A stretch of 64,000 nucleotides of DNA. Source: Massilia sp. Root418. Lineage in GTDB: Bacteria > Pseudomonadota > Gammaproteobacteria > Burkholderiales > Burkholderiaceae_D. Of this stretch, positions 8,010-15,828 are shown in pieces (within the stretch, counting starts at the first letter, position 1; each line of letters opens with the position of its first letter). The notes under the pieces were generated by a model, which ran no database searches, was not told the origin of the DNA, and saw nothing but the letters and a program-made list of their open reading frames with translations. The DNA lies in assembly GCF_001425265.1 (NCBI RefSeq), contig NZ_LMEC01000026.1, forward strand, positions 497,877 to 561,876. Reading direction: 5' to 3'. The position numbers were made by a program, and so were the translations under genes.

Positions 8010-9373
8010 GCGTGCGCGCCTTCCAGGCCGGACGAGTACTGCACGGTCTTGTCGTCGGCCGCCAATAGCTCCACAGTCACCGTGCCGGGGCCGAAAAGCG
8101 CCTCCAGCGCGGCCCGCGCTTCATCGCCCAACGGCGTGAAGGCCTGCCTCATGCGCAGCACCACGGCGCCATCGGCGTGCTGGTGAAAGCTGAAGTGGGG
8201 GATCGGCAGGTTCTGCAAAGCGTGCGTGACGTCGATGTTGTTGATCCATTTGCCGGACGCGAAATAGCGTACCGGCGAGCGGCCGGAAAGGCCCACCAGG
8301 ACCGGCGCATCCTTCCCGAACGATAGCGAAGCGAAGTCGCCCGTGCGGTAGCGCAGCAGCGGCAGGCAGAAGTTGAAGCCGCCCGTAACGGTAATCTCGC
8401 CGCGCTCGCCGGGGGGCACGGGCCGGCCCTCGCGGTCCAGGATCTCGACGTAGAGATGCGGCTGCAGCAGCACGTGGCCGCCCGCACAGGCGTCGTACAC
8501 GGCCACCGGACCGACTTCGTTGAGCGAGTAGATGTCCAGCACCGGGCAGCCGAAGCGCTGCTCCAGCCGCGCGCGCAGGGCGGGCAGCAATAGCATGGAC
8601 ACCGACAGCAGCGCACGCGGCTTGGTGCTGAGCGGGAGCTTCAGCAGCTCCGTGAACGAGATCGGGTCGCCGGCGATGACTTCGGGCGCCAGCGCGTCCA
8701 GGTACACGGCCCGGTCGTCCGGCGTGCGCCATTCGTCCGGGTACAGGTTGATCTTGGCCAGGCCGGATTCACCCATCGTCGGCGTCACCGACACATAGGT
8801 GAAGCAGCGCTTCTGGTGGCCCAGCAGTACCACGCCCACTTGCCCGCCGCCGTGCGCCAGCTCCACGCCGAAGCGCCGCAGCGCGCGCTTGTGGAAGGCC
8901 AGGTAGCGCGCCGCCACTACCGGATGCGACGCGATCACCAGCGGATGGCCGGTGGTGCCGGTGGTGCGGAAATTGATCATGCGCGCCACGTCCGCCGTGT
9001 CGGGCACGAAGGCGGCGATATCGGCGGCGAAGTCGGCGCGGCAGGTTGTGGGCAGCGCGCTGAATTCCCTGGGCGGGGAGCCGAGCTGGCGGTAGTGCGG
9101 CACGGTCTCGAACGCGGCGCGCAGGAATCCGTCCACCCAGTCGGGGGCGCTGCCTGGCGGCCAGCCTACGCTAGCGCTTGCCACCTCCTGCTCGAAGGCG
9201 CGCACCTGCTCCACTTCGTGCGCCAGCAGCTTGTTACCGCTCTCGTTGCGGAATACCGGCGCGGACGGGTGCTCGCGCAAAAAGGCCAGCATGGCGCGGC
9301 CGGCCGGCGTCAGCGTGGGGAAGCGTTCAATGTCCTCGTTCATCGGCATGCTGGTCATCCGCATATTGCTCAT
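8006..9373 (-). CDS. PaaK-like adenylate-forming enzyme
   Basis: The predicted 455-residue protein belongs to the ANL/phenylacetate-CoA-ligase-like group. It shows a glycine/threonine-rich phosphate loop (INFRTTGTTGHPLV), a central LDIYSLNEVGPVAVYD region corresponding to the A5 core, and LLRYRTGDFASL as the adenylate-binding core. The substrate is unknown. An upstream extension of the frame exists, but ATG 9373 is preceded by GAGGG at good spacing and avoids overlap with the upstream gene, so I chose it. The stop overlaps the nadR-like start. No carrier-protein or thioesterase gene lies beside it, so its product may be an acyl-adenylate or acyl-CoA used by the operon partners. Confidence 0.8.
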   Translation of the reverse strand: MSNMRMTSMPMNEDIERFPTLTPAGRAMLAFLREHPSAPVFRNESGNKLLAHEVEQVRAFEQEVASASVGWPPGSAPDWVDGFLRAAFETVPHYRQLGSPPREFSALPTTCRADFAADIAAFVPDTADVARMINFRTTGTTGHPLVIASHPVVAARYLAFHKRALRRFGVELAHGGGQVGVVLLGHQKRCFTYVSVTPTMGESGLAKINLYPDEWRTPDDRAVYLDALAPEVIAGDPISFTELLKLPLSTKPRALLSVSMLLLPALRARLEQRFGCPVLDIYSLNEVGPVAVYDACAGGHVLLQPHLYVEILDREGRPVPPGERGEITVTGGFNFCLPLLRYRTGDFASLSFGKDAPVLVGLSGRSPVRYFASGKWINNIDVTHALQNLPIPHFSFHQHADGAVVLRMRQAFTPLGDEARAALEALFGPGTVTVELLAADDKTVQYSSGLEGAHA

Positions 9374-9395
9374 CGGGCCCTCGTGCGTCTGCCAG

Positions 9396-9983
9396 TTATT
9401 CGCGCGACCATTTGTCGGCCGATTCCTCGGCGGCCTTGCGCGCCAGGGCCGCGCGGATGTCGGCGGCGCGCTGCTCGGCGGCGCGGCTGGCTTCCAGCAG
9501 CCGGCGGCGCTCCACGCCGCTGATGCCGGACAGGCGGTCGGTGGCCTGCGCCACGGTCTCGCCGGCAGGCCGATGGTCCAGGCGGGCCAGCACAACGCGC
9601 GCCAGTTCCTCGCGGCGGTCCGGGTCGCTCACGAACTTGTGGGCGGGGGTCGCTTCGGCCAGCTCCTGCATGGCTGTCTGCAGCAAGGCCAGCACCTTGG
9701 CTTGCGGCAGGCCGGCAGCCACGAACCAGTGATCGGCCAGCAGCCAGGCGGCGATCATCACCAGCGCCAGGCGGTTGCGGTCGCGCCGCGCGTCTGTGCT
9801 GGTGAAGCGCTCCAGCGCGGCAAAGGATGCACGCTCGCCATGCAGCGCCAGCACGTCGTTCACCAGCGCGGCGACGTGCACGCTGCCGGAGCTGCCGATG
9901 CGCGGTTCGGCCAGGAACTCGGCGGGCGTTTCGGCCAGCCGGTGCGTGAGGGTTTCGATAGGTGGTCCGGGGTGTTGCATCAT
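9396..9983 (-). CDS. Hypothetical protein of the MoxR-vWA operon
   Basis: I do not recognise this 195-residue protein. It is largely helical by composition, with no signal peptide or clear membrane span, and its C-terminal third is rich in charged residues and alanine (ERRRLLEASRAAEQRAADIRAALARK), suggesting a coiled coil. The ATG at 9983 overlaps the vWA gene stop as ATGA, so the two are translationally coupled. That favours a partner or adaptor of the vWA protein. Its function is undefined. Confidence 0.75.
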   Translation of the reverse strand: MMQHPGPPIETLTHRLAETPAEFLAEPRIGSSGSVHVAALVNDVLALHGERASFAALERFTSTDARRDRNRLALVMIAAWLLADHWFVAAGLPQAKVLALLQTAMQELAEATPAHKFVSDPDRREELARVVLARLDHRPAGETVAQATDRLSGISGVERRRLLEASRAAEQRAADIRAALARKAAEESADKWSRE

Positions 9984-11821
9984 GCTTTCCTGCGCGGCGC
10001 GTTTTTGGCAGCATTCTTCGGCGCGTAATGGCGGCGGCTGAAGGCGCGCGCGAATTCCACCAAGTCTTCGAAGCGCTCGATGGCGTGGATTTCCCAGCCC
10101 TGGCTGTCACGCGCGCGCCGCAAGTCGTCGTAGGCTTTCTGGTTCCAGCGCGAAGGCTGGCCCTGGTCCCAGCCGGCCGGGATGTTCAGCGCCATGGTAC
10201 CGCCGGCATCCCCCACCGCCAGCGCGCGGGCGGAAACATCCCAGCCGCTGTTGCCCTTCTCGTCCTTGTCGAACATGGTGGTGATGCCATCGTCCGAAAT
10301 CATCAGGATGTGGGTGCGGCGCTGGCGCGGCTGCCTGAAGGTCTCGCGCAACTGGTGGATGGGGAAGCAGGTGGCGCCGCCGTAAAAACCGGTGAGGATG
10401 CCGAGCACCGCGCGGTCGTCGCGCACGAAGCCGTCCGTGGCCATGGCTTCGCCCTTGCCGCTCCACAGCGTCGCCTGCACGCTGGAACCTGCCCGCAGCG
10501 CGGACAGGGCAATGATGGCGCCAGCCAGCGTGAGGTAGGAGGTCTGGTTGCGCGGGTTGGGCATGGAACCGGAGCTGTCCACGTACAGGTCCAGGTCGAT
10601 CAGCGCTGGCTTCTCGGGACGCGCGGCTTCCACGCCGTAGCTGCGCTGCACGGTGGTCAGGCCGGGGATAATGCGCGGACTCTGGATCACGCTTTGCAGC
10701 CAATCCACGCTGTCCAGCGGGTCGCCGGTCTGCCAGAGCTCGAGGCCTTCCAGCTGCGGTTCAGTGGATGCGGGGGCGGGCAACTTGGGGAAGGAGATCA
10801 GGTGCGGCAAGGCGCGCTCGCGGTAGTAGCGTACGGCGATGTCCTCGTCGCTCAGCTTTACGCCTGCGGCTTTCAGGATTTCGCCGTATTCGTAGGGTTC
10901 GCGGGTCTGCCCTGCTTCGCTGGCGATGGGGGCGGCGGCGGGCGGCTGGTCCGGTGCGTCGTCGAGGCCGGAGATGCGGGCGTCGTGTACGGGGTGAACG
11001 GCGTCCTCCAGCTCTCCGGGCTCGATCTGCTGGCCGCCGGCCGGCTCGCAGCCTTCGGCGGCGTCGCGCGTGTCGAACATGCGGCGGAATTCCTGCTCGT
11101 CCTCGATGCTCTCGACCAGGTAGGGCAGCAGCAAGGTAGCGAACTTGCCGGCGCCGTCCATCCAGTCCTTGGCGTAGACCCGGATCAGGCGCGCGCCGAG
11201 CCAAGCGTCCGTGTCCATGCCGGTGGTGCATTCTGCGCCGCCCAGGTCGCCCTTCGGCAGCTGCCACAGGTTTTCGTAGATGCGCACATACAGCGACCAG
11301 ACCTTGCCGCGCGCGGCGTCTCCCCTGCCCGCGTCCAGGCGGCGGTAGATGTGGTCGATGCGCAGGAGGGCCTGCCGTTGCAGGCGGTCGTTGATGTACA
11401 GGTCCGTGTAGAGATTGGCCACCATGGCGGCGTGCCGCTCCAGCGTGGGCAGCGCACGGCGGATGCGGGCCAGCAGGCGGAACTGGTCGGTGGCGCTGCC
11501 GGGTGCGAGCACGTGGTGGCCGATTTCGTGGGCGAGGATTTCGACGGCATAGTCCTGCAGGCCGAGCTGCTGCACGCTTTGCATGTCCACCACCACGCTC
11601 TGGTCAAGCAGGCGGATCATGGCGAAACTGCCGCCCAGGCCCTCCTTTGCGGCTTCCACGGTGGTGGCGCACAGGCGTGCGTCGCGCAGGCGGGTGAACT
11701 TGCTCCACGCTTCCAGCGCCGGCGGCCAGGCAGCGCGCCATTGCGCGAGCAGGTCTGCAGGCACCGGTGCAGCAGCGTTTTCAGGACCGTTTCCAGGCAT
11801 GTTCGCGGCACCCGTGCTCAT
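9980..11821 (-). CDS. Metallopeptidase-like vWA-domain protein
   Basis: The 613-residue protein has an N-terminal domain with the zinc-site motif HEIGHH (98-103) and a C-terminal von Willebrand A domain with the MIDAS signature DSSGS (415-419), a GGAT segment near 481-484 and ISDDG near 509. The layout resembles DUF2201-type proteins, in which a putative metallopeptidase is fused to a vWA module and encoded beside a MoxR ATPase. I set the start at ATG 11821, where ATGA overlaps the upstream stop; the longer open frame upstream reads across the neighbouring gene. In MoxR-vWA systems the ATPase is thought to remodel clients bound by the MIDAS site. Confidence 0.85.
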   Translation of the reverse strand: MSTGAANMPGNGPENAAAPVPADLLAQWRAAWPPALEAWSKFTRLRDARLCATTVEAAKEGLGGSFAMIRLLDQSVVVDMQSVQQLGLQDYAVEILAHEIGHHVLAPGSATDQFRLLARIRRALPTLERHAAMVANLYTDLYINDRLQRQALLRIDHIYRRLDAGRGDAARGKVWSLYVRIYENLWQLPKGDLGGAECTTGMDTDAWLGARLIRVYAKDWMDGAGKFATLLLPYLVESIEDEQEFRRMFDTRDAAEGCEPAGGQQIEPGELEDAVHPVHDARISGLDDAPDQPPAAAPIASEAGQTREPYEYGEILKAAGVKLSDEDIAVRYYRERALPHLISFPKLPAPASTEPQLEGLELWQTGDPLDSVDWLQSVIQSPRIIPGLTTVQRSYGVEAARPEKPALIDLDLYVDSSGSMPNPRNQTSYLTLAGAIIALSALRAGSSVQATLWSGKGEAMATDGFVRDDRAVLGILTGFYGGATCFPIHQLRETFRQPRQRRTHILMISDDGITTMFDKDEKGNSGWDVSARALAVGDAGGTMALNIPAGWDQGQPSRWNQKAYDDLRRARDSQGWEIHAIERFEDLVEFARAFSRRHYAPKNAAKNAPRRKA

Positions 11822-12969
11822 GGCAGCGGCAGCACGCGCACGGCGTGGCTGTATGGGGAGGTGATGGCCACCGTGTGCTCGTTGCAGGCGATGCGCAGCG
11901 CGTCGGCCGGCAGGTCCACCGTGAATTCGCGGCCGTTGACGGTGAGGCGCTGGCCGGACTGGCTGACCTTGGCGCGCGTGACGGGCAGCTGGGGATGTTC
12001 GTATTCGTCCTGCGTGGCGGCGTGCAGGGCGGCGCCGCAGGCGTCCGCCACCAGCAGCGCATAGCGGTCGCCGCTGCGGACCCAGAAGCCATCGCTTGCG
12101 GGGCGCACGTCGGGCGGCTCGGGGAAGGCGCCGCCTAGGCCGGTGAAGCTGCCGACTTCCGTGCCGTGCGCGGCGCGCCGGCGCGCAGCGTCGTCCGGCA
12201 TCCACCAGGGGTCGCGCAGCAAGCGCTCGCGGAGTTCGGGCCACCCGCCGCCAACCGTGTCGCCAGCCGTGCCGCGCGCCGTGCCGCCAGCCGTACCGGC
12301 TGGCGCGCCGAAGGCGGCGAGGGCCAGCGGTGCGGGCAACCTGTCTGCGGCCGCGATGGCGCCCTGGCGGAAGTGCGCCATGCCGGCGCGCCAGGCGCAG
12401 ACCTGGCCGATGGCGCGTAGCTGCTGCAGGTCCGCGACTTGCGGGGCAAGTTCGGCCATCAGTGCCAGCCACTGCGCAGGGCGTGCGTGGCCGGACTTCT
12501 CCAGATGCAGCGTGGCGTTGGTGAGCATGCCGAGCACCTGCGCGGGCTGGGCGCACAGCAGCGCGGCGTAGCGCGGGACCAGCTCGCACCAGACCTGCAC
12601 CGCGATGCCGCTGCCCTGCCCGTGCGCGACCAGCTCCAGCGCCACGTCGAACGCCGCCATGGCGACGGCAGGCAGGCGCTCAGCGGCGCTGGCCGCCGGG
12701 GCGGCGCTGACGGCTGGGGAGGCGCTGGCTGCGGGCGCGGCGCTGACGGCTGGGGCGGCGCTGACGGCTGGGGCGGCGCTGACGGCTGGGGTCGCGCAGG
12801 CTGCAGGGGCCCCGCAGACCGCGCGGATAACCTGGTCGGCGGGGCCTTGCAGGAAGCTGCTGAAAGCCTCCGTGTCGAACGACGGATAGCGGCGGCGTGC
12901 GTCGGCCACGCGCCGGTTGAACTCGGCGCGCCCGGACGCGAGCAGGCTGGCGAACTGCGGCGACATCAT
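11818..12969 (-). CDS. Hypothetical protein with Ala/Pro repeat, MoxR-vWA operon
   Basis: I do not recognise this 383-residue protein. It starts with a short helical segment, then has a low-complexity linker (about residues 58-95) made of six-residue APAVSA units. A helical middle domain follows, and the C-terminal region (about 245-383) looks beta-rich and contains WVRSGDRYALLVADAC. No signal peptide or metal motif is visible. It lies 16 bases after the MoxR gene, behind a GAGGAG ribosome site, and overlaps the vWA gene by ATGA. It may act as a scaffold or client adaptor. Homologues in other strains may differ in the linker length. Confidence 0.75.
   Translation of the reverse strand: MMSPQFASLLASGRAEFNRRVADARRRYPSFDTEAFSSFLQGPADQVIRAVCGAPAACATPAVSAAPAVSAAPAVSAAPAASASPAVSAAPAASAAERLPAVAMAAFDVALELVAHGQGSGIAVQVWCELVPRYAALLCAQPAQVLGMLTNATLHLEKSGHARPAQWLALMAELAPQVADLQQLRAIGQVCAWRAGMAHFRQGAIAAADRLPAPLALAAFGAPAGTAGGTARGTAGDTVGGGWPELRERLLRDPWWMPDDAARRRAAHGTEVGSFTGLGGAFPEPPDVRPASDGFWVRSGDRYALLVADACGAALHAATQDEYEHPQLPVTRAKVSQSGQRLTVNGREFTVDLPADALRIACNEHTVAITSPYSHAVRVLPLP
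12686..12793. repeat. Six 18-bp tandem repeats inside a coding sequence
   Basis: Six consecutive 18-bp units (consensus GCGCTGACGGCTGGGGCG, 12686-12793) lie in frame in the hypothetical gene at 11818-12969. Three central units are identical or nearly so, and two have diverged. Each encodes one APAVSA-like hexapeptide, so copy-number change would preserve the frame. Confidence 0.9.
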
Positions 12970-12985
12970 GCTGGTTCCGTCTCCT

Positions 12986-14566
12986 CTATTGCGACCGCAG
13001 CCAGACCAGGTAGTTGGTGTAGCGCTGGTGCAGGTACTTCAGCTTGAGCAGGTCGTCATACAGGTGCCCGTACAGCTTGCGCCCCTTGGTCTGCTCAGCC
13101 ACTTGACGCTCGATCTTGCTCAGCCGCGCCAGCACGTCGCGCTCGCTCAACCCATCCAGTCCCTGCGCGAACTGCGCGGCGAAGTCGCCCACCGGATCGT
13201 TGCGGTCCAGGTCCAGCCGGTCGTAATCCGCGTTGGACGCATCGAACAGGCGGCGCAGCCAGCTCAGGCGGTCGGTCCGGTAGGCCGCGTTCTCGGGCAG
13301 GCCGAAGAACGGCGCGTCCAGGTCCGGCTGCAGCTTGTCATGCAGGACGAAAGGCAGCACCTGGCGCACGTCGTCCAGCTCCACTTCGGCGTTGCCCCGG
13401 AAGTAGGCCAGCGCCTTGGCGTAGATAAGCAGCGTCATCAGGTTGCGCACCGAGATGCCGTTCCGGGTCTGGCAGCCCAGGTCCTTCAGGCGGTCGCGCC
13501 CATTGTCCGCTGCGGTGACCTGGCTCCAGTCGAAGCCGGACAGGCGCGCCGTGTCCTTGGTCATGTACTCGAACTGGCCGCCCGCCGTCTCCAGCAGTTC
13601 GAACTGGCTGGTGAAGAACTCCAGCCGCCGCCGCACCGGTTCCGGCACCAGCACGGCGCGGATCTCCCCGCCGATGCGGTCCACCTGCTCCGGTGTGAAG
13701 ATGATCTCGGCCGGCACCAGCTCTTCCGGCTTCAGGTTCTCTTCGATACGCACCAGCAGCTCGCCGAGGAAGCGCGGATTAAAGGACAGTGCCTGCACGA
13801 TCACGTCGATGCGGTCGCGCAGCGCCTCGACCACCTCGTAAGTGCCGCCGCCCTGGTCGTCGTTCGCGGTCAGATACCAGGCCGATTCGGGGCACTCGTA
13901 AATGTGGTTCAGCACTTCCGCATAATTGTCGCCCATGAGCGTGAGCAGCGCGCTCTGCGTGCGGGTGGGAATGCGGTTGTATTCGTCGATGATCTTCACG
14001 CGCATGCCCAGCCAGCTGCGCCACGCGATGCGGATCTCGTCCATGCTCTGCGCGTTCACCAGGTCCGCCGGCAGCGGATTGCCCAGCAGGTCGGCGATGG
14101 TCATTTGCGGGTGGCCATGCTGCATGGCGCGCCTGACCTCCTTCACCGAGGCGCCCGACAGCACCCCCATCAGGATGGCGCTGGCGGTCTTGCCGCGCCC
14201 CGGCCCGCCCACGAACAGGCATTTGCGGCGCGTGGCGAAGGTGAGCAGCGGCAGCAGCACGAAGCTGGAATAGCTCTGCGCCGAGGGCAGGCTCAGGGTG
14301 CGCTTGCTGTCGCCCACCGAGTAGGATTGCGCGGGGCCGCTGTTGTACTCGATGTCGTAGTGCGGACTGATGATGGCGTTGTTGACGATCCAGAAGTAGG
14401 CCTGGCGCAGCTTCTCGTCCAGCGGCTGGGCGGCGCCGCCCTCCTCCGTGCCCAGCTTCACCGGGCCCTGGTACAAGTCGGCCACGTCGAACTGGCGCGG
14501 CTTGGGCGCTGCCTTCGGGTTGGTGGGGGCCTTGGAGACGCGCTGGAACAGATTGAACGGGGACAT
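12986..14566 (-). CDS. MoxR-like AAA+ ATPase
   Basis: This 526-residue ATPase carries Walker A GGPGRGKTA (120-128), Walker B KIIDEYNRI (191-199), a sensor-1-like LTANDD (232-237) and RDRID (250-254), all typical of MoxR-type AAA+ proteins. It is longer than classic MoxR (about 300-350 residues), with extra N- and C-terminal regions; the C-terminus (about 440-526) is charged and helical. MoxR ATPases act as chaperone-like motors with vWA partners, and one is encoded two genes downstream. This is the first intact gene of a six-gene minus-strand run ending at the terminator near 7002. Confidence 0.88.
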   Translation of the reverse strand: MSPFNLFQRVSKAPTNPKAAPKPRQFDVADLYQGPVKLGTEEGGAAQPLDEKLRQAYFWIVNNAIISPHYDIEYNSGPAQSYSVGDSKRTLSLPSAQSYSSFVLLPLLTFATRRKCLFVGGPGRGKTASAILMGVLSGASVKEVRRAMQHGHPQMTIADLLGNPLPADLVNAQSMDEIRIAWRSWLGMRVKIIDEYNRIPTRTQSALLTLMGDNYAEVLNHIYECPESAWYLTANDDQGGGTYEVVEALRDRIDVIVQALSFNPRFLGELLVRIEENLKPEELVPAEIIFTPEQVDRIGGEIRAVLVPEPVRRRLEFFTSQFELLETAGGQFEYMTKDTARLSGFDWSQVTAADNGRDRLKDLGCQTRNGISVRNLMTLLIYAKALAYFRGNAEVELDDVRQVLPFVLHDKLQPDLDAPFFGLPENAAYRTDRLSWLRRLFDASNADYDRLDLDRNDPVGDFAAQFAQGLDGLSERDVLARLSKIERQVAEQTKGRKLYGHLYDDLLKLKYLHQRYTNYLVWLRSQ

Positions 14567-14643
14567 GGACGCAAGCCGTTAAGGAATTGGCAATGCGCAA
14601 AGTATAGCCGAGGCGGCCGATCGCCGGCGGCGGGCTGAGGGGT

Positions 14644-15080
14644 TCAGTCCGGGAAAAACGCCTGCGACTGCACTTGCCCGATGGTCCACGGCCAGGTTTC
14701 GGGTATGGCGTCATAGTCCAAGCCGGCTTCGTGCACCGCTTTTCCAGCGCATCACCCCATATGTCGGCCAGCCATTCGGCATCGTCCATCACGTGCTTGA
14801 GGCTGGGAGTGCGGCTCAGCAAGCGGGCAATGCGCGTTCGCTGGTCACGCAAGGTTTTGCGCCAGCTTGAACAGCGGCGATCCGGCTGGAACCGCCACTT
14901 CAGCAGATGGCTCAGCAAAAGGGTGTAGCGGTGCGCCAGCTCGTGGCGCTCGCGCAGGTTCAGCTCGGCGATCTCTTCGGCGATATGCTCCAGGTCGAGC
15001 TGCTCCCACTGCCTGTCGCGGAGCAGCGCGGCCTGTTCGCGCGCCCACGCGGCGATATCTTCATCGTACAGAGTTCCCAT
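14644..15080 (-). pseudogene. DUF29-family gene with a single-base frameshift
   Basis: From ATG 15080 the frame encodes a typical DUF29 N-terminus (MGTLYDEDIAAWAREQAALL, then LDLEHIAEEIAEL) up to DIWGDALEK. The family C-terminus continues only in another frame: AVHEAGLDYDAIPETWPWT... and ends FFPD at the TGA at 14644. One missing base in the short A-run at 14740-14743 explains the change; restoring it gives a normal protein of about 145 residues. DUF29 proteins are small and of unknown function, often near mobile or accessory genes. This may be true decay or an assembly error in a homopolymer. The gene precedes the MoxR gene by 77 bases on the same strand. Confidence 0.8.
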
Positions 15081-15162
15081 GGCGGCCTCCCGCGAATTAG
15101 ACCATCGTGTACGTCTAAAGTTCCCTGGAAAATGTAAGATGGTCCCGTTGAACAACGGGGAC

Positions 15163-15801
15163 ATGACAATGAGACACTTGTGGATCGGTAGCCTGCTGAT
15201 GCTGGTGGCAGCGCAGGCGATGGCGGACTGCCCCGGCAAGGACGACGTATGGGCAGACCAGTGCTTCGAGGCCGCAGGCACCAGCGAACGGCTCAGGAAA
15301 GCGCACCTGAAGAAGGTGAAGTTCGACAAATCCGGCCACGCAGTCATCACGCGCGAACCGCTGGAACTGCTGGCGATCGACCGGCAAGGCATCATCAAGG
15401 TGCCGGGCATCTACTTCGCCGGCGATTTCGATTACAAAGACGCGGAAGACGGCATCGGCCGCTTCGGCGAGCAGCGCTGCGGCTACTTCAACGTGAAGAC
15501 CTTCCAGATCGTCATCCCCGCGACCTACGACCAGTGCCAGCCATTTCACGCGGGCCAGGCCGTGGTCTGCAACGATTGCACCCGCTACTGCACCGAGCCG
15601 GAGTGCCAGGACAGCGTGCTGGCCGGCGAACGCATCCTGGCGCTGGACGCGAACAACCGCGAATTAAGGCCAGCATGGCGCCGCACCGTGGAGGACATCT
15701 GCAAGCAGCAAGGCGTACTCGAAGAAACCCGCATCAACCGCAACAGCCTCTATGTGCGCTGCAAGCCCGACCCCGCCGACCCGTTCCGCAAGCTGCAATA
15801 A
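15163..15801 (+). CDS. Secreted WG-repeat-like protein
   Basis: The predicted 212-residue protein starts with a signal peptide (MRHLWIGSLLMLVAAQAMA, cleaved before DCPG). The mature part has several cysteines (VVCNDCTRYCTEPEC) and a segment resembling WG/KWG repeats (GYFNVKTFQIVIPATYDQC). Such repeats are beta-rich and usually extracytoplasmic. I chose ATG 15163 because it precedes the signal sequence and has a GGGG ribosome site; an earlier in-frame ATG at 15079 would spoil the signal. Its role is unknown. It converges on the TPR/ATPase pair, so a link is possible but unsupported. Confidence 0.75.
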   Translation: MTMRHLWIGSLLMLVAAQAMADCPGKDDVWADQCFEAAGTSERLRKAHLKKVKFDKSGHAVITREPLELLAIDRQGIIKVPGIYFAGDFDYKDAEDGIGRFGEQRCGYFNVKTFQIVIPATYDQCQPFHAGQAVVCNDCTRYCTEPECQDSVLAGERILALDANNRELRPAWRRTVEDICKQQGVLEETRINRNSLYVRCKPDPADPFRKLQ

Positions 15802-15828
15802 GGGAACTGCAGGCCGGCCGATGAGCAC

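Noticed and set aside
9374..9595. Extended N-terminus of the PaaK-like protein
   Set aside because: The extension is Pro/Arg/Ala-rich, overlaps the upstream gene and lacks a ribosome site; ATG 9373 has GAGGG.
11822..12589. Extended N-terminus of the vWA protein
   Set aside because: It is a wrong-frame reading of the hypothetical gene at 11818-12969; ATG 11821 overlaps that gene as ATGA.
13779..15410. Long minus-strand open frame across the DUF29 and MoxR starts
   Set aside because: It joins the DUF29 N-terminus to a shifted frame of the MoxR gene and is not one protein.
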